Of a stretch of 64,000 nucleotides of DNA, positions 46,739 through 56,818 are shown in pieces (the first letter of the stretch is position 1; every line of letters begins with the position of its first letter). Both the position numbers and the translations under genes were made by a program. The notes under the pieces were generated by a model, which saw nothing but the letters and a program-made list of their open reading frames with translations, made no database searches and had not been told where the DNA came from. Source of the stretch: Charina bottae. Its lineage: Eukaryota > Chordata > Lepidosauria > Squamata > Charinaidae. The DNA is taken from assembly GCA_023362775.1 (NCBI GenBank), contig JALMGJ010000012.1, positions 19,543,501 to 19,607,500 on the forward strand, given 5' to 3'.

Positions 46739-46808
46739 GGATGGTTGGTTGGTTGGTTGGTTGGTTGGTTATTTATTTATTTATTTATTTGTGGGGGGGG
46801 GGGGGGGG
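46739..46808 (+). repeat. (TTGG)n(TTAT)n followed by a G run
   Basis: gg-tt units, then (ttta)n, then gt and a run of 16 G running into the head of the SINE. The G run is unusual next to a SINE head (ggggcg). Confidence 0.9.
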
Positions 46809-47138
46809 CGTGGTGGCTCAGCGGGTAAGACACCAGGCTTGTCGATCGGAAGATCGCAAGTTCGGAGGTTCGAATCCCTAGCCCTGCGTGCGGAGTGAGC
46901 TCCCGCACTCGCCCCAGCTCTTGCCAACCTAGCAATTTGAAAGCATGCAAATGCAAGTAGATGAATAGGTACCACTTCGGTGGGAAGGTAACAGCGTTCC
47001 ACGTGCGTCATGCCGGCCACATGACCACGGAAGCGTCTTCGGACAACGCTGGCTCTTCGGCTAACAAACGGAGATGAGCACTGGCCCCTAGAGTCGGACA
47101 CAACTGCACAAATGTGCGGGGGGAACCTTTACCTTTAA
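46805..47138 (+). mobile_element. tRNA-derived SINE (ACA-like), full length
   Basis: Head ggggcgtggtggctcagc, B-box ggaggttcgaatcc in best condition of all copies, body as in 10049, tail ggggggaacctttaccttta. The left end merges with a G run, so the exact start is uncertain. Confidence 0.87.
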
Positions 47139-47319
47139 TAGTTGGTACAGTATAGGAAGAAAGTGATACCCACAGTTCTTGAGAATATGGGGTTACTGAT
47201 GGTAGAAGGTTTTTGGGTCTGTAAAAGTGTTGTTCAACCTGTTTAGGATTATTTTATACTGCAGAGCGCACTTTGTGATTAGAAATTAAGTAGCCTCAGT
47301 GGCACAAAATGTCTTACAT

Positions 47320-47560
47320 CTGTTTTGTCTGGTTGGCCAGCCGTGACCATTCCTAGATAGGGATCATTTGGCCAAGGCGATTCCTGCTGTGCAGCTGCCT
47401 TGTTGGATTACTGGGAATGTTATACGTGGGCTTCCTTTGAAGAAGTGTCAGAAACTTCAGTGCAGAATTCGGCTGCCAGCGTTTTAACAGATAGTGAAGT
47501 CTTCCCACATCACTCTAATTTTAATTGGACATGTTGCCTATGCATTTCAGGTCTCATTTC
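47320..47560 (+). mobile_element. L2/CR1-group LINE relic
   Basis: Shifting + frames read LLDYWECYTWASF / NVLYVGLPLKKCQKLQ, then HITLILIGHVAYAFQVSFQG, corresponding to DYCNALYxGLPLKxxxKLQ and HITPLLRELHWVPVCFRVQFK in younger copies. Old. Confidence 0.65.
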
Positions 47561-48079
47561 AAGGTGCTGACATTTATCTTTAAAATAGCTCTTCCTCTAG
47601 TAGCCTGCCCACATCTTAAGATATTTTGCCAAGGCTGTATTTCAAGCACTTACATGAAATAATACAATATACAGATATTTCTGTTTGTTCTAAAACACAG
47701 CATTGCTCTGAGATAGTATATTCTCCCTTCCTTTTAAGACTTTTCCCCCCTTACTGTTTAAGAACAAAGATGAAGAAACCAGATTCAGAGTCTGGGGATG
47801 CAAAAACACTGCTGAGTAATGACAGTTAGGTCTTGTCATTATTATGTGCCCATCTTTTTACTAGACAAAGTCAAAGAAGGGACAGTCATGTACAGCAGTA
47901 TTCCACATAGGACATGGATAATTGTGCCTCCATGTTTTAAGCATGAATGCTGATTCAAACAAGACAGCTGCTATCTTAAAGGCTACTATTATTTTTTTTT
48001 ACTTTGAGATTAGGTTAAAAAGTAATAAGCAGTGAACTATTTCAGAGTCATGCTTTTATGTAGTTTTAGTTTACTTGAT

Positions 48080-48421
48080 ACAGGGGCGTGGTGGCTCAGT
48101 GGGTAAGATGCCAGGCTTGTCAATCAGAAGATCGCAAGTTCGGAGGTACGAATCCCTAGCCCCGCGTGACGGAGTGAGCTCCCGCACTAGCCCCAGCTCT
48201 TGCCAACCTAGCAATTCGAAAGCATGCAAATGCAAGTAGATGAATAGGTACCACTTTGGTGGGTAGGTAACAGTGTTCCGTGCGCGTCATGCCGGACACA
48301 TGACCGTGGAAGCGTCTTCGGACAACGCTGGCTCTTTGGCTAACAAACGGAGATGAACACCGGCCCCTAGAGTCGGACACGATTGCACAAATGGCGGGCG
48401 GGGGGAACCTTTACCTTTACC
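48080..48421 (+). mobile_element. tRNA-derived SINE (ACA-like), full length
   Basis: Head ggggcgtggtggctcagtgg, near-intact B-box (ggaggtacgaatcc, one change), tail cctttacctttac. A 15-bp duplication tttagtttacttgat (48065-48079, 48422-48436) flanks it. Same orientation as PDZD2. Confidence 0.9.
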
Positions 48422-48517
48422 TTTAGTTTACTTGATCAGATGCTTGTTGTTTGTGATTTGGGAATTTATTGGGTATTTATTTCTCTCTCTCTGCCCTAAT
48501 TTGTACATATGCTGCAG

Positions 48518-48632
48518 GGTCTTGGATTCAGCATTGTGGGGGGACAAGATTCTGCCCGGGGTCGTATGGGCATTTTCGTAAAGACAATATTTCCAAATGG
48601 GGCTGCGGCTGCTGATGGCAGGTTGAAAGAAG
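48518..48632 (+). CDS. PDZD2: PDZD2 exon: PDZ3 core
   Basis: [20 protein letters not shown] then [18 protein letters not shown] and one base of Gly, before gtatgt (48633), phase 1. GLGF is the canonical PDZ carboxylate-binding loop. [18 protein letters not shown] sequence is shared by PDZD2 and IL16; the adjacent exons decide for PDZD2. Confidence 0.96.
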
Positions 48633-50296
48633 GTATGTTTGCAAAGGAGAGATTTCTGTTAGCCTAACAACTTGCCTAACCACTTTCCAAGTCCATATTC
48701 ACCTATCCTACCAGTTCCTCCTGCCAAACATGAAAGTGAGAGAAAAGAAACTCATGGCCAAGCCGTATAGTGAGTTGGCACAACCTGGCCTTCAAGGTGC
48801 TACTCCTTCCATTCTTGGCCAGGAGCAAAAGAAGGATCAATGATGGATAGAATCTGCCATGCTTGGAGCCATGACTTTCTTCATTCTAGATACTTCTTCC
48901 AGTATTTCGAGTAGTTTCTAGTAGTTCGAGATGCCCTCTGAACAGTCACTCATGTCCTTGTCATCTCCCATATAGACTACTGCAATGCGCTCTACATGGG
49001 GCTACCCTTGAAGAGTATCTGGAAGCTTCAGCTGGTCCAGAATGTGGCCGCGTGGACAGTTATGGGTGCTGTAAGATCGGCCCATGTAACACCTCTGCTG
49101 CGCGAGCTACATTGGGTACCAGTTTGCTTCCGGGTACAATTCAAGGTGTTGGTTATCACCTTTAAAGCCCTACATGGCATGGGACCAGGTTACCTGAGGG
49201 ACTGTCTCATCCCCGGAACATCGACTTGCCCCACTCAGTCATGCAGAGAGGGCATGTTACGGATCCCATCGGCAAAAGAGTTCCATCTAGCGGGATCCAG
49301 GAGGCGTGCCTTCTCTGCAGTAGCACCCGCCCTTTGGAATATCTTGCCCCTGGAGCTGAGGTGAGTTTCTTCGCTCCCGACCTTCCGGAAAGACTTGAAG
49401 ACCTGGTTCTGCCGCCTTGCTTGGGACGGGAATGCCAACAGTTCCTCTTGGGAGTGGCTGGTGCCATGAAACCCGCCTTATTATTAACATCTTTCTGTTT
49501 GGATTTTATATGTAAATTGTTGTTGTTGTAATTTTATATTTTTAACTTATTGTTGTGAACCGCCCAGAGTCCCCAGGTGTGGAGGAGATGGGCGGTGATA
49601 CAAATTTAAATAATAAATAAATAAATTTCAGACGTTTCAGAGGAGAGACATCTGAAATCCTGCTGTTTTATGCAATATAAACCAGATTTTTTCTTGCCAA
49701 TAGAGAGTGGGGGACAGCTCTTTCCATACTTTGTGTAATGTAATGTGATTGTCTTGTAACAAACCACAATCAGAACCCATCGTTTGTGCCATACCATATT
49801 TGGTGAGGAACAAGTCTTCATCCAAGGTCCAGACAGGGGTGGGAGCCATAACTCAGCCTCCCATTCCCACCCTTAAACCATTCTGAATCCTGAAATTGTA
49901 TGAGATTTCATCCAACAAAATTCAGCTGTTTTGCTTGTGGTCCGTGTATTGTGAGTTGTCCCTCCCTGCACAATCTCTTTTTGCTACCATTAATGGAGAA
50001 GAATGATTGCTCAGCATTTTTCCTTGTTGGGCTTCCAAAGTTCCAAACGTTTTTCCAAATGCACAAGATCAACTAAACTACAAAATGCTTCCAAATTTGT
50101 ATGTTCTAACAAAAATTCCAGGTCAAAAGTAACAGTTGTGGCACTTTTTAAATTTAATTTATTTGAGCAATAACAGAAAGAGACAACATATCTTGGAATA
50201 TAACAATATGAGAACAACTAGAATTCCTTTTATTTCTAAAAACAGCATTTCATCCCATCCAAATGCTAATAATGGATTTTTTTTTTCGGTTTCCAG
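48633..50296 (+). other. PDZD2: PDZD2 intron, 1.7 kb
   Basis: It contains a sense L2/CR1-group LINE. 48640-48930 and 49635-50290 are unique. The acceptor tract is a long T run with cggtttccag. Confidence 0.8.
48935..49628 (+). mobile_element. L2/CR1-group LINE, 5'-truncated, sense
   Basis: + frames read MGLPLKSIWKLQLVQNVAAW, HVTPLLRELHWVPVCFRVQF and RRAFSAVAPALWNILPLELR. The tail is gaaccgcccagagtcccc...gggcggtgatacaaattt with (aaat)n. Closely similar to 51152-51908, which is in the opposite orientation. Confidence 0.87.
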
Positions 50297-50370
50297 GAGA
50301 CGAACTTCTAGAAGTTAATGGAGAATCATTACAAGGGCTGACCCATCAAGAGGCTATTCAGACATTCAAG
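50297..50370 (+). CDS. PDZD2: PDZD2 exon: end of PDZ3
   Basis: A 74-nt exon that completes Gly and reads DELLEVNGESLQGLTHQEAI QTFK in two halves: DELLEVNGESLQG (beta strands D/E) and LTHQEAIQTFK (alpha-B, His at the first position). Donor gtaggt (50371), phase 0. Inverted LINE copies flank it (48935 sense, 51152 antisense). Confidence 0.95.
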
Positions 50371-50447
50371 GTAGGTAACAGAATTGCAGACTAGGCTGCC
50401 CAGGGGTTTTAGTAAGACTGGAAAATTTACAGTACACTCATAATGTA

Positions 50448-50507
50448 ATCGCCCAGGGTCCCTCCTTGTGGGGGAGATGGGCGGGATATAAATGTAATAA
50501 ATAAATA
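50448..50507 (+). mobile_element. L2/CR1-group LINE tail fragment
   Basis: Only the last 60 bp: cgcccagggtccctccttg, gggcgggatataaatgtaat, aaataaat. Identical in design to the tail at 28940-29012. Confidence 0.8.
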
Positions 50508-50721
50508 ATGCAAACAGATCTACCACGTGGTCAGTATAGCATTCCCTATATCCAACTTACCCAGATTGGTGTCCTTCAGAACTCTCAAAGTTCAGAACCA
50601 GCCTGATCTTGTTGGCTGGGAAAAATGGAAGTTATAGTACAACACATCTGGATGGCATCCAGTTGGGGAAAGCTGTTGTACATATCCACTTCTTTTTTAT
50701 ATTGTTCTATCCTAAAAACAA

Positions 50722-50802
50722 ATTTATTTATTTTATTTATTATTTATTATTTGGATTTATCCCCGCCCATCTCTACCGTGGTAGACTCTGGGCGGTTTGC
50801 CA
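50722..50802 (-). mobile_element. L2/CR1-group LINE tail fragment, antisense
   Basis: (ttat)n, then cccgcccatctctaccgtg and gactctgggcggtttgcc, the complement of the tail; truncated after about 80 bp. Confidence 0.8.
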
Positions 50803-51151
50803 CGTGACTGAGTGATGTGGAAAGTTGAGTTCAGAAAGGTCGTTTGCTCCAGCATCTTTTTGGAGCTGGTATCCATGGGTCCTGGACAAAGCAATATCGA
50901 TGCAAGGGAAAATAATTTGCTTTGGCATCTACATGCTTCTATGAGCATAGTGGATATCTTAGGTGTGAGTAAAGGAATATGTTCATAAGATAGTATACAG
51001 ATAGGCAACAGGACTTCTAGATCAAATTGTACAGAATGACCCCATATAATGATAAACTCCCAACAGATTATCCTTTTTATTCAAGAGCAGATGTGCCACT
51101 TAATGATTCCAGGCAAGCTCCAAGTTCTAGATGTGTGATTCATATCTTAGT

Positions 51152-51153
51152 TT

Positions 51154-51192
<39 letters not shown>

Positions 51193-51908
51193 TTATTAAT
51201 TTAATTTATATGACTGCCCATCTCCCCCAACGGGGAACTCTGGGCGGTTTACAATAAAATTGATAAAAATAAAATGTGAAATATAAAAACACCAATTTAT
51301 ACAATCAATACAATAAATAATTATAAAATCCAGATGGTAAGATAGCATTAATAAAAAGAAGGACATTATGGAATTAACCACCCCCATGAGGAACTATCAT
51401 TTCCTCCTTCCCATGCTAGGCGGCAGAACCAGGTCTTCAGTTCTTTCCTAAAGGTCAGGAGGGAGGGGATCTGTCTCAACTCTGGGGGCAAGGTGTTCCA
51501 GAGTGTGGGTGCTACCACAGAGAAGGCCCGTCTCCTAGACCCCACCAGATGACACTCTCTGATTGATGGGGCTCGTAGCAGGCCCTCTCTGAATGATCGG
51601 GTGGGGCGGGTCGATAATATGGGGATCCGACGGTCCCTCAGGTATTCTGGCCCCATGCCATGTAGGGCTTTAAAGGTGATAACCAACACCTTGAATTGTA
51701 CCCGAAAGCAAACCGGCACCCAATGCAGCTCGCGGAGCAAAGGTGTTATATGTGCAGATCTTGGTGCATCCAATACTGCCCGCGCGGCCGCATTCTGCAC
51801 CAGCTGAAACTTCCGGATAGTCTTCAAGGGTAGCCCCATGTAGAGTGCATTGCAATAATCTACATGGGAGATGACGAGAGCATGAGTGACTGTACGGAGG
51901 GCGTCGCG
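51152..51908 (-). mobile_element. L2/CR1-group LINE, 5'-truncated, antisense
   Basis: A (ttta)n tract at 51152-51195, tail complement, then a long minus frame (to 51977) reading LRTVTHALVISHVDYCNALY, HITPLLRELHWVPVCFRVQF, RRAFSVVAPTLWNTLPPELR and FRKELKTWFCRLAW. An almost intact C-terminal coding region, thus young. Its 5' end lies 86 bp upstream of the next PDZD2 exon. Confidence 0.9.
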
Positions 51909-51994
51909 TTCCAGAAATTTATTTCTGTTTTGTGTTTTTGAGCTAAAGGAAAGGCAGTGGTACCGTAAACCTAACAATCTTGTTGCTTCTTTAG

Positions 51995-52220
51995 CAACTC
52001 AAGAAAGGTGTGGTGACTCTCACAGTACGAACCAGACTTCGCAGTCCAAGCCTTACGCCATGCCCGACTCCCACGTTACTGAGCCGATCCAGTTCCCCAA
52101 GCTCCAATGTCAGTGGAGGAGCTTCATTCCCCAACAGTGAAGATGGAGATATTTCCTCTTCTAGTCGTAAAGGACCTGGGCCAAAGGACAGAATCGTCAT
52201 GGAAGTGACTCTAAATAAAG
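51995..52220 (+). CDS. PDZD2: PDZD2 exon: last strand of PDZ3, Ser/Pro linker, start of PDZ4
   Basis: QLKKGVVTLTVRTRLRSPSL ends PDZ3. Then TPCPTPTLLSRSSSPSSNVS and GGASFPNSEDGDISSSSRK form a Ser/Thr/Pro-rich linker, and GPGPKDRIVMEVTLNK starts PDZ4. GPKDRIVMEVTLNK is identical in human PDZD2 as remembered and different in IL16. The exon ends with one base of Glu before gtttga (52221), phase 1, a weaker donor. SPSLTPCPTPT offers proline-directed phosphorylation sites (inference). Confidence 0.96.
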
Positions 52221-52884
52221 GTTTGAGGAAATATGACTGTTATTACTCTTGCAAAAATAACCATGGCCTGAAGTGTTGTGGCAAGTCAGAGAAACCTCCT
52301 AAGCCAGATTTTAGAAGGGGAAAAATAGAAACAATAATAAGGTTTTAATAAATGTTGGATGTAACTCCTGTAAATCTGAACTGGGGTGGTTAGTGATCAA
52401 ATTTTTTGTCTAACATGTCTGGAAGGAACAAAGATGGAAAAAAATGCTTTGGGGGTGCTGGAAACTGTGCTACAAGAACAATTTGGTTTTGCTGAAATTC
52501 CAGTGAAATTTATTTCTGTTTGTGGATGGGAAACTTCCAACATTATACAGTATGTTAAAAAAACATATACTGTCTTCTGGCTGCCCCATGCAAAATATTA
52601 AAATAATCACATACAAGCTGATAATATAACAAGAACTCTGCACGAGTAGATTTAGCACACCATTGGAAGTATTTGTCTAACCACACTGAGAATGAAGCAC
52701 ATGGGACTTCTTCCTGTTGGATAGGATAGAAGCCAATTCAAGAAATACTTGTGACACCAGGAGAAAATGTGGTAGCCAGCTTATTTGGTATGCGGTTATG
52801 TCTGGAGGTCCTTTGCAAGACCTGTGGTAGCTTTCCTGAGGTGGAAGCCCTAAAAATGAAAAGTCTCCTTCAAATTGAACTTGA

Positions 52885-52985
52885 CCCTTTGTGATTTTAT
52901 AGACGAATCCATGCAGTTTTCTTGGCAGTGTTATGGATGTGGCTTGCCTTTGCCTTTTGCAGAATGTTTTTCCAATTTCCCAGGG
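52885..52985 (-). repeat. Sauria/Bov-B-like SINE tail relic, antisense
   Basis: 'gaatccatgcagttttcttgg' region with 'cagtgttatgg' and 'ttgcctttgcc' matches the complement of the 3' half of the Sauria copies (for example 63755). Confidence 0.45.
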
Positions 52986-53082
52986 ATTTCTTGATGGCTC
53001 TAATCCAAGAGTTAACCAGGTCCAATCCAGCTTACTTTTTTGAAATCAGCTAGTCATGGAATAAGTGAATAAGAATAAGAGC

Positions 53083-53416
53083 CAGTTTGGTCTAGTGATT
53101 AAGGTGCTGGGCTAGAAACCAGGAGACTGTGAGTTCTAGACCCGCCTTAGGCATGAAAGCCAGCTGGGTGACCTTGGGCCAGTCCCTGTCTCTCAGCCCT
53201 AGGAAGGAGCCAATGGCAAACTAGGAGACTGAGAGTTCTAGTCCCGCCTTAGGCATGAAAGCTGTCTGGGTGACCTTGGGCCAGTCACACACACTCAGCC
53301 CAACTCACCTCACAGGGTTGTTGTTGTGGGGAAAATAGGAGGAAGGAGTATTAGGTATGTTCGCCGCCTTGAGTTATTTATAAAAAATAATAAAGGCGGG
53401 ATAAAAATAAATAAAT
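53083..53416 (+). mobile_element. Sauria-type SINE with internal duplication
   Basis: The head agccagtttggtctagtg, B-box gagttctagacc, ccttgggccag, then at 53220 it jumps back to aggagactgagagttctag and repeats the middle to gtgaccttgggccag. It ends in a Bov-B-like 3' end (gccgccttgagttatttat...ggcgggataaaaataaat). A composite of a truncated and a longer unit. Confidence 0.85.
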
Positions 53417-53499
53417 AAAAATAAATTGCCACTGAAGTTGAAACAAGCCTCCCCATCATTATAGTTTAAAAGGAGGCTCAGAGCATATTTATTTAAAAA

Positions 53500-53575
53500 G
53501 GCACAGATGTCCTTGAGTTTTCCTGGCAGTGTTCCAGGAGTGGTTTGCCTTCTGGGATATTTTTTTTTTTACCTC
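53500..53575 (-). repeat. Short SINE tail relic
   Basis: 'tttcctggcagtgttccagg' and 'tggtttgccttctggg' match the complement of the Sauria 3' half. Old. Confidence 0.4.
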
Positions 53576-54889
53576 CCAGCCTAGCCCAGGAAAGATGAAC
53601 CATGGCTGAAGCCATATTTATTTCCCCAGGACTTTTAAGGGTTTTTATTTTAACTGGGTGTTTTTATTTCTCCTTGTAAATTTGGAGTCCTTAGGGGAAT
53701 GGGTGGCATATATATTTTAAAATTTTGGTAAATAAAAAGCACCAGGGATATAACAGGGAGTGGGGGGACGGGGACAGGAAAGACATCCTCTTACAGCTAC
53801 TTTCTTGGATCAGCTGGATTTCAACCCTCTTCCACCACTGGAAGCCTACAAGGCCAACAGTTTCTTCGTTTTTCATTACAAATAATCTCAAAGTGGATGG
53901 GGTAACTGAGAAAGGTAGAAAAGGAGCCTCCTGCCTCCACTGAAATGCGGTTGCCTGCTCCTTAAAATCACTTCAGAATTGCTTCCATATCCTTCTCAGA
54001 TTTAGAAGAATTTATTGTATTTATCTTGGTTGGCTTGGAGTTTCCTATCTTATAATTGTTTTTCAACCTGTTCCCTGCTTCTCTGCCCCTCTGAGCTCTT
54101 CCCATGGATTCCACTGTCCTTTCGAGTCTTTCAAACCGTATTAGCCGAATTGTTGCATTTTACTAATGTGACTGGTGGAGGGGAAAGTGCTCTGATTAAA
54201 AACAACAGAAAGAACAAATCAGGCTAATAAACAAGCATTGAATAGAAAAGCAGGTTAAATCTGGTTTAAATTTATAATACATATCCATATAATCCTAGCC
54301 AGCTTTTGCAAAGAATCTTCCCTGGAAGAATTTCCAGTTTGACCCTGGAAAGATATTTCATCATCATTTCAAGTCCGAGAATAAGAAGGGTACATTTCAC
54401 ATGGGGAATAAACAAGGAAAGTGTTTGTAATGGCTTCTTTTATTACATTTAGCTCTTGGGCATAAGCACGTCTGGGGTGGAGTGATGACAAGAATCTGTG
54501 AATTTGTTTCACTTCCGATCAGCTTCCATCAGGCTGTCTTGATTTGAGGGATGTGTGAGATGAAGGGGAAGAGGCAAAGCCAAATGAAGAAAATACATGC
54601 AACAGAGAGGAGCATAGCCCTCATTGCTTTGAAGTCATCTTTACAAGCCTTTGTAAGAAGGAGGAAACCGCTCCTGATCCACTCTGGCTTATTGCCGTGG
54701 GTGACTAGGATCTGGTTCAAAGGCTCAGTAGCCAATTCAAGATCTATGGATGCTATGGAAGTCCTGTCTTTCAGATCCTTTTATAGGTTCCTACAAAGGA
54801 CAATTCTTATGAAGTACTTTTATCCCTTGTGGCTATTCCAGTGAACAGTAGGTTAAACTCTTCTCAACCTTGTTTTCATTTCATCACAG

Positions 54890-55007
54890 AACCTGGGGTT
54901 GGCCTGGGCATTGGTGCTTGCTGCCTCACGTTGGAGAACAGCCTTCCAGGTATATATATTCACAGCTTGGCTCCAGGATCCGTTGCTAAGATGGATGGAA
55001 GGTTAAG
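54890..55007 (+). CDS. PDZD2: PDZD2 exon: PDZ4 core
   Basis: It completes Glu and reads PGVGLGIGACCLTLENSLPG then IYIHSLAPGSVAKMDGRL, ending with two bases of a Ser codon before gtcagt (55008), phase 2. The binding loop is GLGIG (x-Phi-G-Phi with Ile). GLGIGACCL and GIYIHSLAPGSVAKM are hallmarks of PDZD2 PDZ4. A TTCC/TTCA microsatellite starts about 50 bp downstream of the donor. Confidence 0.96.
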
Positions 55008-55058
55008 GTCAGTCCTGAACTGTTTTTTTAAAGGAGGTTTTCTCCCACCATATCATTC

Positions 55059-55213
55059 CTTCCTTCCTTCCTTCCTTCCTTCCTTCCTTCCTTCCTTCCT
55101 TCATTCATTCATTCATTCATTCATTCATTCATTCATTCATTCCTTCATTCCTTCATTCCTTCATTCCTTCCTTCATTCCTTCATTCCTTCTTTCTTTCCT
55201 TCATTCCTTCATT
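55059..55213 (+). repeat. (TTCC)n(TTCA)n microsatellite
   Basis: About ten ttcc units, then about fourteen ttca units, then mixed ttcc/ttca groups. Pyrimidine-rich on the sense strand. Confidence 0.96.
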
Positions 55214-55845
55214 CAATTTAGAGGTCACCCAGCACCACAAGACTCTGGGTAGCTTATGACATGAAAAGCAGAGAACAGTAAAACAGTGGGAGCAAAGGTC
55301 ATATCTGTCCAGAAGAAAGAAGATACTTAATTAGATAACATTCTACCTGTACCTGCATTGTTGTTTTCAGTGCAATGGGCATGCCCATTCATCATAAGGG
55401 CAATTGGGGCACTTGACACACCTTGGACTCCCTCACCCCGCCCCACCTGCACTGCCATGGCACCAATGGCAGATACCAGAGCACCAGTCAGCGGGGCAGA
55501 ACTTCCTCCCATTAACTAGCAGTTTTTCTGGCTGAAAGCCCCCACCCCTCCTGCTGTACGTAGGATTAATCGATAGGGTACCTCCTCCTTTGACTAGGAG
55601 CACAACATGATCTAGAGGCTTCTCCAAACCTATTTGCTGCCACTTTCTCTTTTCAGCCCTTATCTGGCACGGTGACGAGACCAAGGAAGATGGTCTTGAG
55701 GAGATATGCAAGAACCATTACCTAGGCGGCAGGGGCTGAAACATATTTTAAGTTCAGAACTACGAAATAACATTTGGAAGCAGCTCCGGCAGATGCCTCC
55801 CTAATTCACTGAACTATAAGAAGGAGGAGGAGATACAGCACAATT

Positions 55846-55950
55846 AGACTTGCAAGATTCTGTTATTAGAGCCAATCTCAATAAAAATAGTTGCAGCCTT
55901 CCTGTGGAGTTGATTTCCTGGTCTGGTCTACCTTGTGGGGCTGACACAAT
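55846..55950 (+). repeat. Possible LTR 3' portion (R-U5-like), second copy
   Basis: 'tagacttgcaagattctgtt', caataaaaatag (AATAAA at 55881), tttcctggtctggtctacc and gggctgaca parallel 40569-40663 block by block. No internal retroviral sequence is next to it. Confidence 0.45.
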
Positions 55951-56228
55951 GGTAGGAAGGGCTTGCAGTGAGATCCCTGTTACATTCAAAACACCACAGC
56001 AAACCCAGACCATGTTTCTGAACCCTTAGGAAATGAACTTCCTATAGTTTGTGGCAATCCAAGACACTGTATGCTTGGCCATGACTGTGGTCTAATGGCA
56101 GTTCTGGGTATCTGTAGGTATTTCATACTTTTTTCATTTTGTTTCTTTTTGTGTCATATTATGACACAGTATGGCAACAATATGTTGCTGGGAGACGGGC
56201 GGCATATAAATTTAATAAATTATTATTA

Positions 56229-56601
56229 CAGGCAGTCCTCACTTAATGCTAATTGAGACTGGAAACTCCATTGTGAAGTGATACAGTTGTAAGTCAAAAA
56301 ACCACATGACCACGGTGTTTAGCAGCAGCAGTTCCGGCAGTCCTGGTTGCTGTCATTAAGCAAGGACCACACAGGCCGTTAAGCGAGGATCTCATGTGAC
56401 CACGACTTGTGGCTTCCTGCCGGCTTCCCTATTGCCTTTGCTTGTGGGAAGCCGGCAGGGAAAATCACAAATCCCGATCATGTGACCATGGGATGCTGCG
56501 CCAGCTGTAAGTATGAGGACTGGTTGTAACTACTATTTGTTCAGTGCTGTCATAAGTTCGAACGGTCACTGAATAAGTGGTTATTAAATGAGGATCCACT
56601 G
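56229..56601. mobile_element. Non-autonomous hAT ('caggcagtcctc' family), complete
   Basis: CAGGCAGTCCTCACTTAATG at the left, ...aaatgaggatccactg at the right, exact 8-bp duplication tattatta (56221-56228, 56602-56609). The interior is rich in catgtgacc and cggcttccc blocks in both orientations (ttgtgggaagccggcaggg against cctgccggcttccc). Truncated or split copies lie at 28017-29109 and 31615. Confidence 0.87.
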
Positions 56602-56818
56602 TATTATTAACTTGGGAGGGACATTGGGATCCACATCCAAAGTCTTGTAGACCTCTTTCTGGCCTTGGGGCCGCAGTTTCTGCATCCTCGTTAAACACTT
56701 TCATTTCAGTCCTACAAAATAAGCAGGCTACTTAATTGCTGAAGGATTTTAGACCAGATATATGTCACTTCTGTGAGTCCTGGAAAACTCAGGTCATATT
56801 CATTTATTTTATTTTTTG

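Larger units (their letters stand above)
46577..48517 (+). other. PDZD2: PDZD2 intron, 1.9 kb
   Basis: It carries two same-orientation ACA-like SINEs and a decayed LINE. 47145-47310 and 47565-48060 show nothing recognisable. The acceptor is acatatgctgcag. Confidence 0.8.
50371..51994 (+). other. PDZD2: PDZD2 intron, 1.6 kb
   Basis: It contains three L2/CR1-group LINE 3' ends (one sense, two antisense); only 50510-50715 and 50805-51145 are unique. The acceptor ttgcttctttag follows the large LINE by under 90 bp. Confidence 0.82.
52221..54889 (+). other. PDZD2: PDZD2 intron, 2.7 kb
   Basis: It contains Sauria SINE copies and relics. 52230-52880 and 53580-54880 are unique. The acceptor is ttcatttcatcacag. 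Confidence 0.8.

Noticed and set aside
46457..52220. IL16 instead of PDZD2
   Set aside because: The [15 protein letters not shown] block fits both, but the RKHSLPQ, GRGSKRSPHAI, CWNGGFIYLIMLRR and GPKDRIVMEVTLNK segments and the PDZ1/PDZ2 exons belong to PDZD2.
54829..55221. 130-codon protein with Ser/Phe/His repeats
   Set aside because: It reads the PDZ4 exon in frame and then runs into the intron microsatellite past the gtcagt donor.
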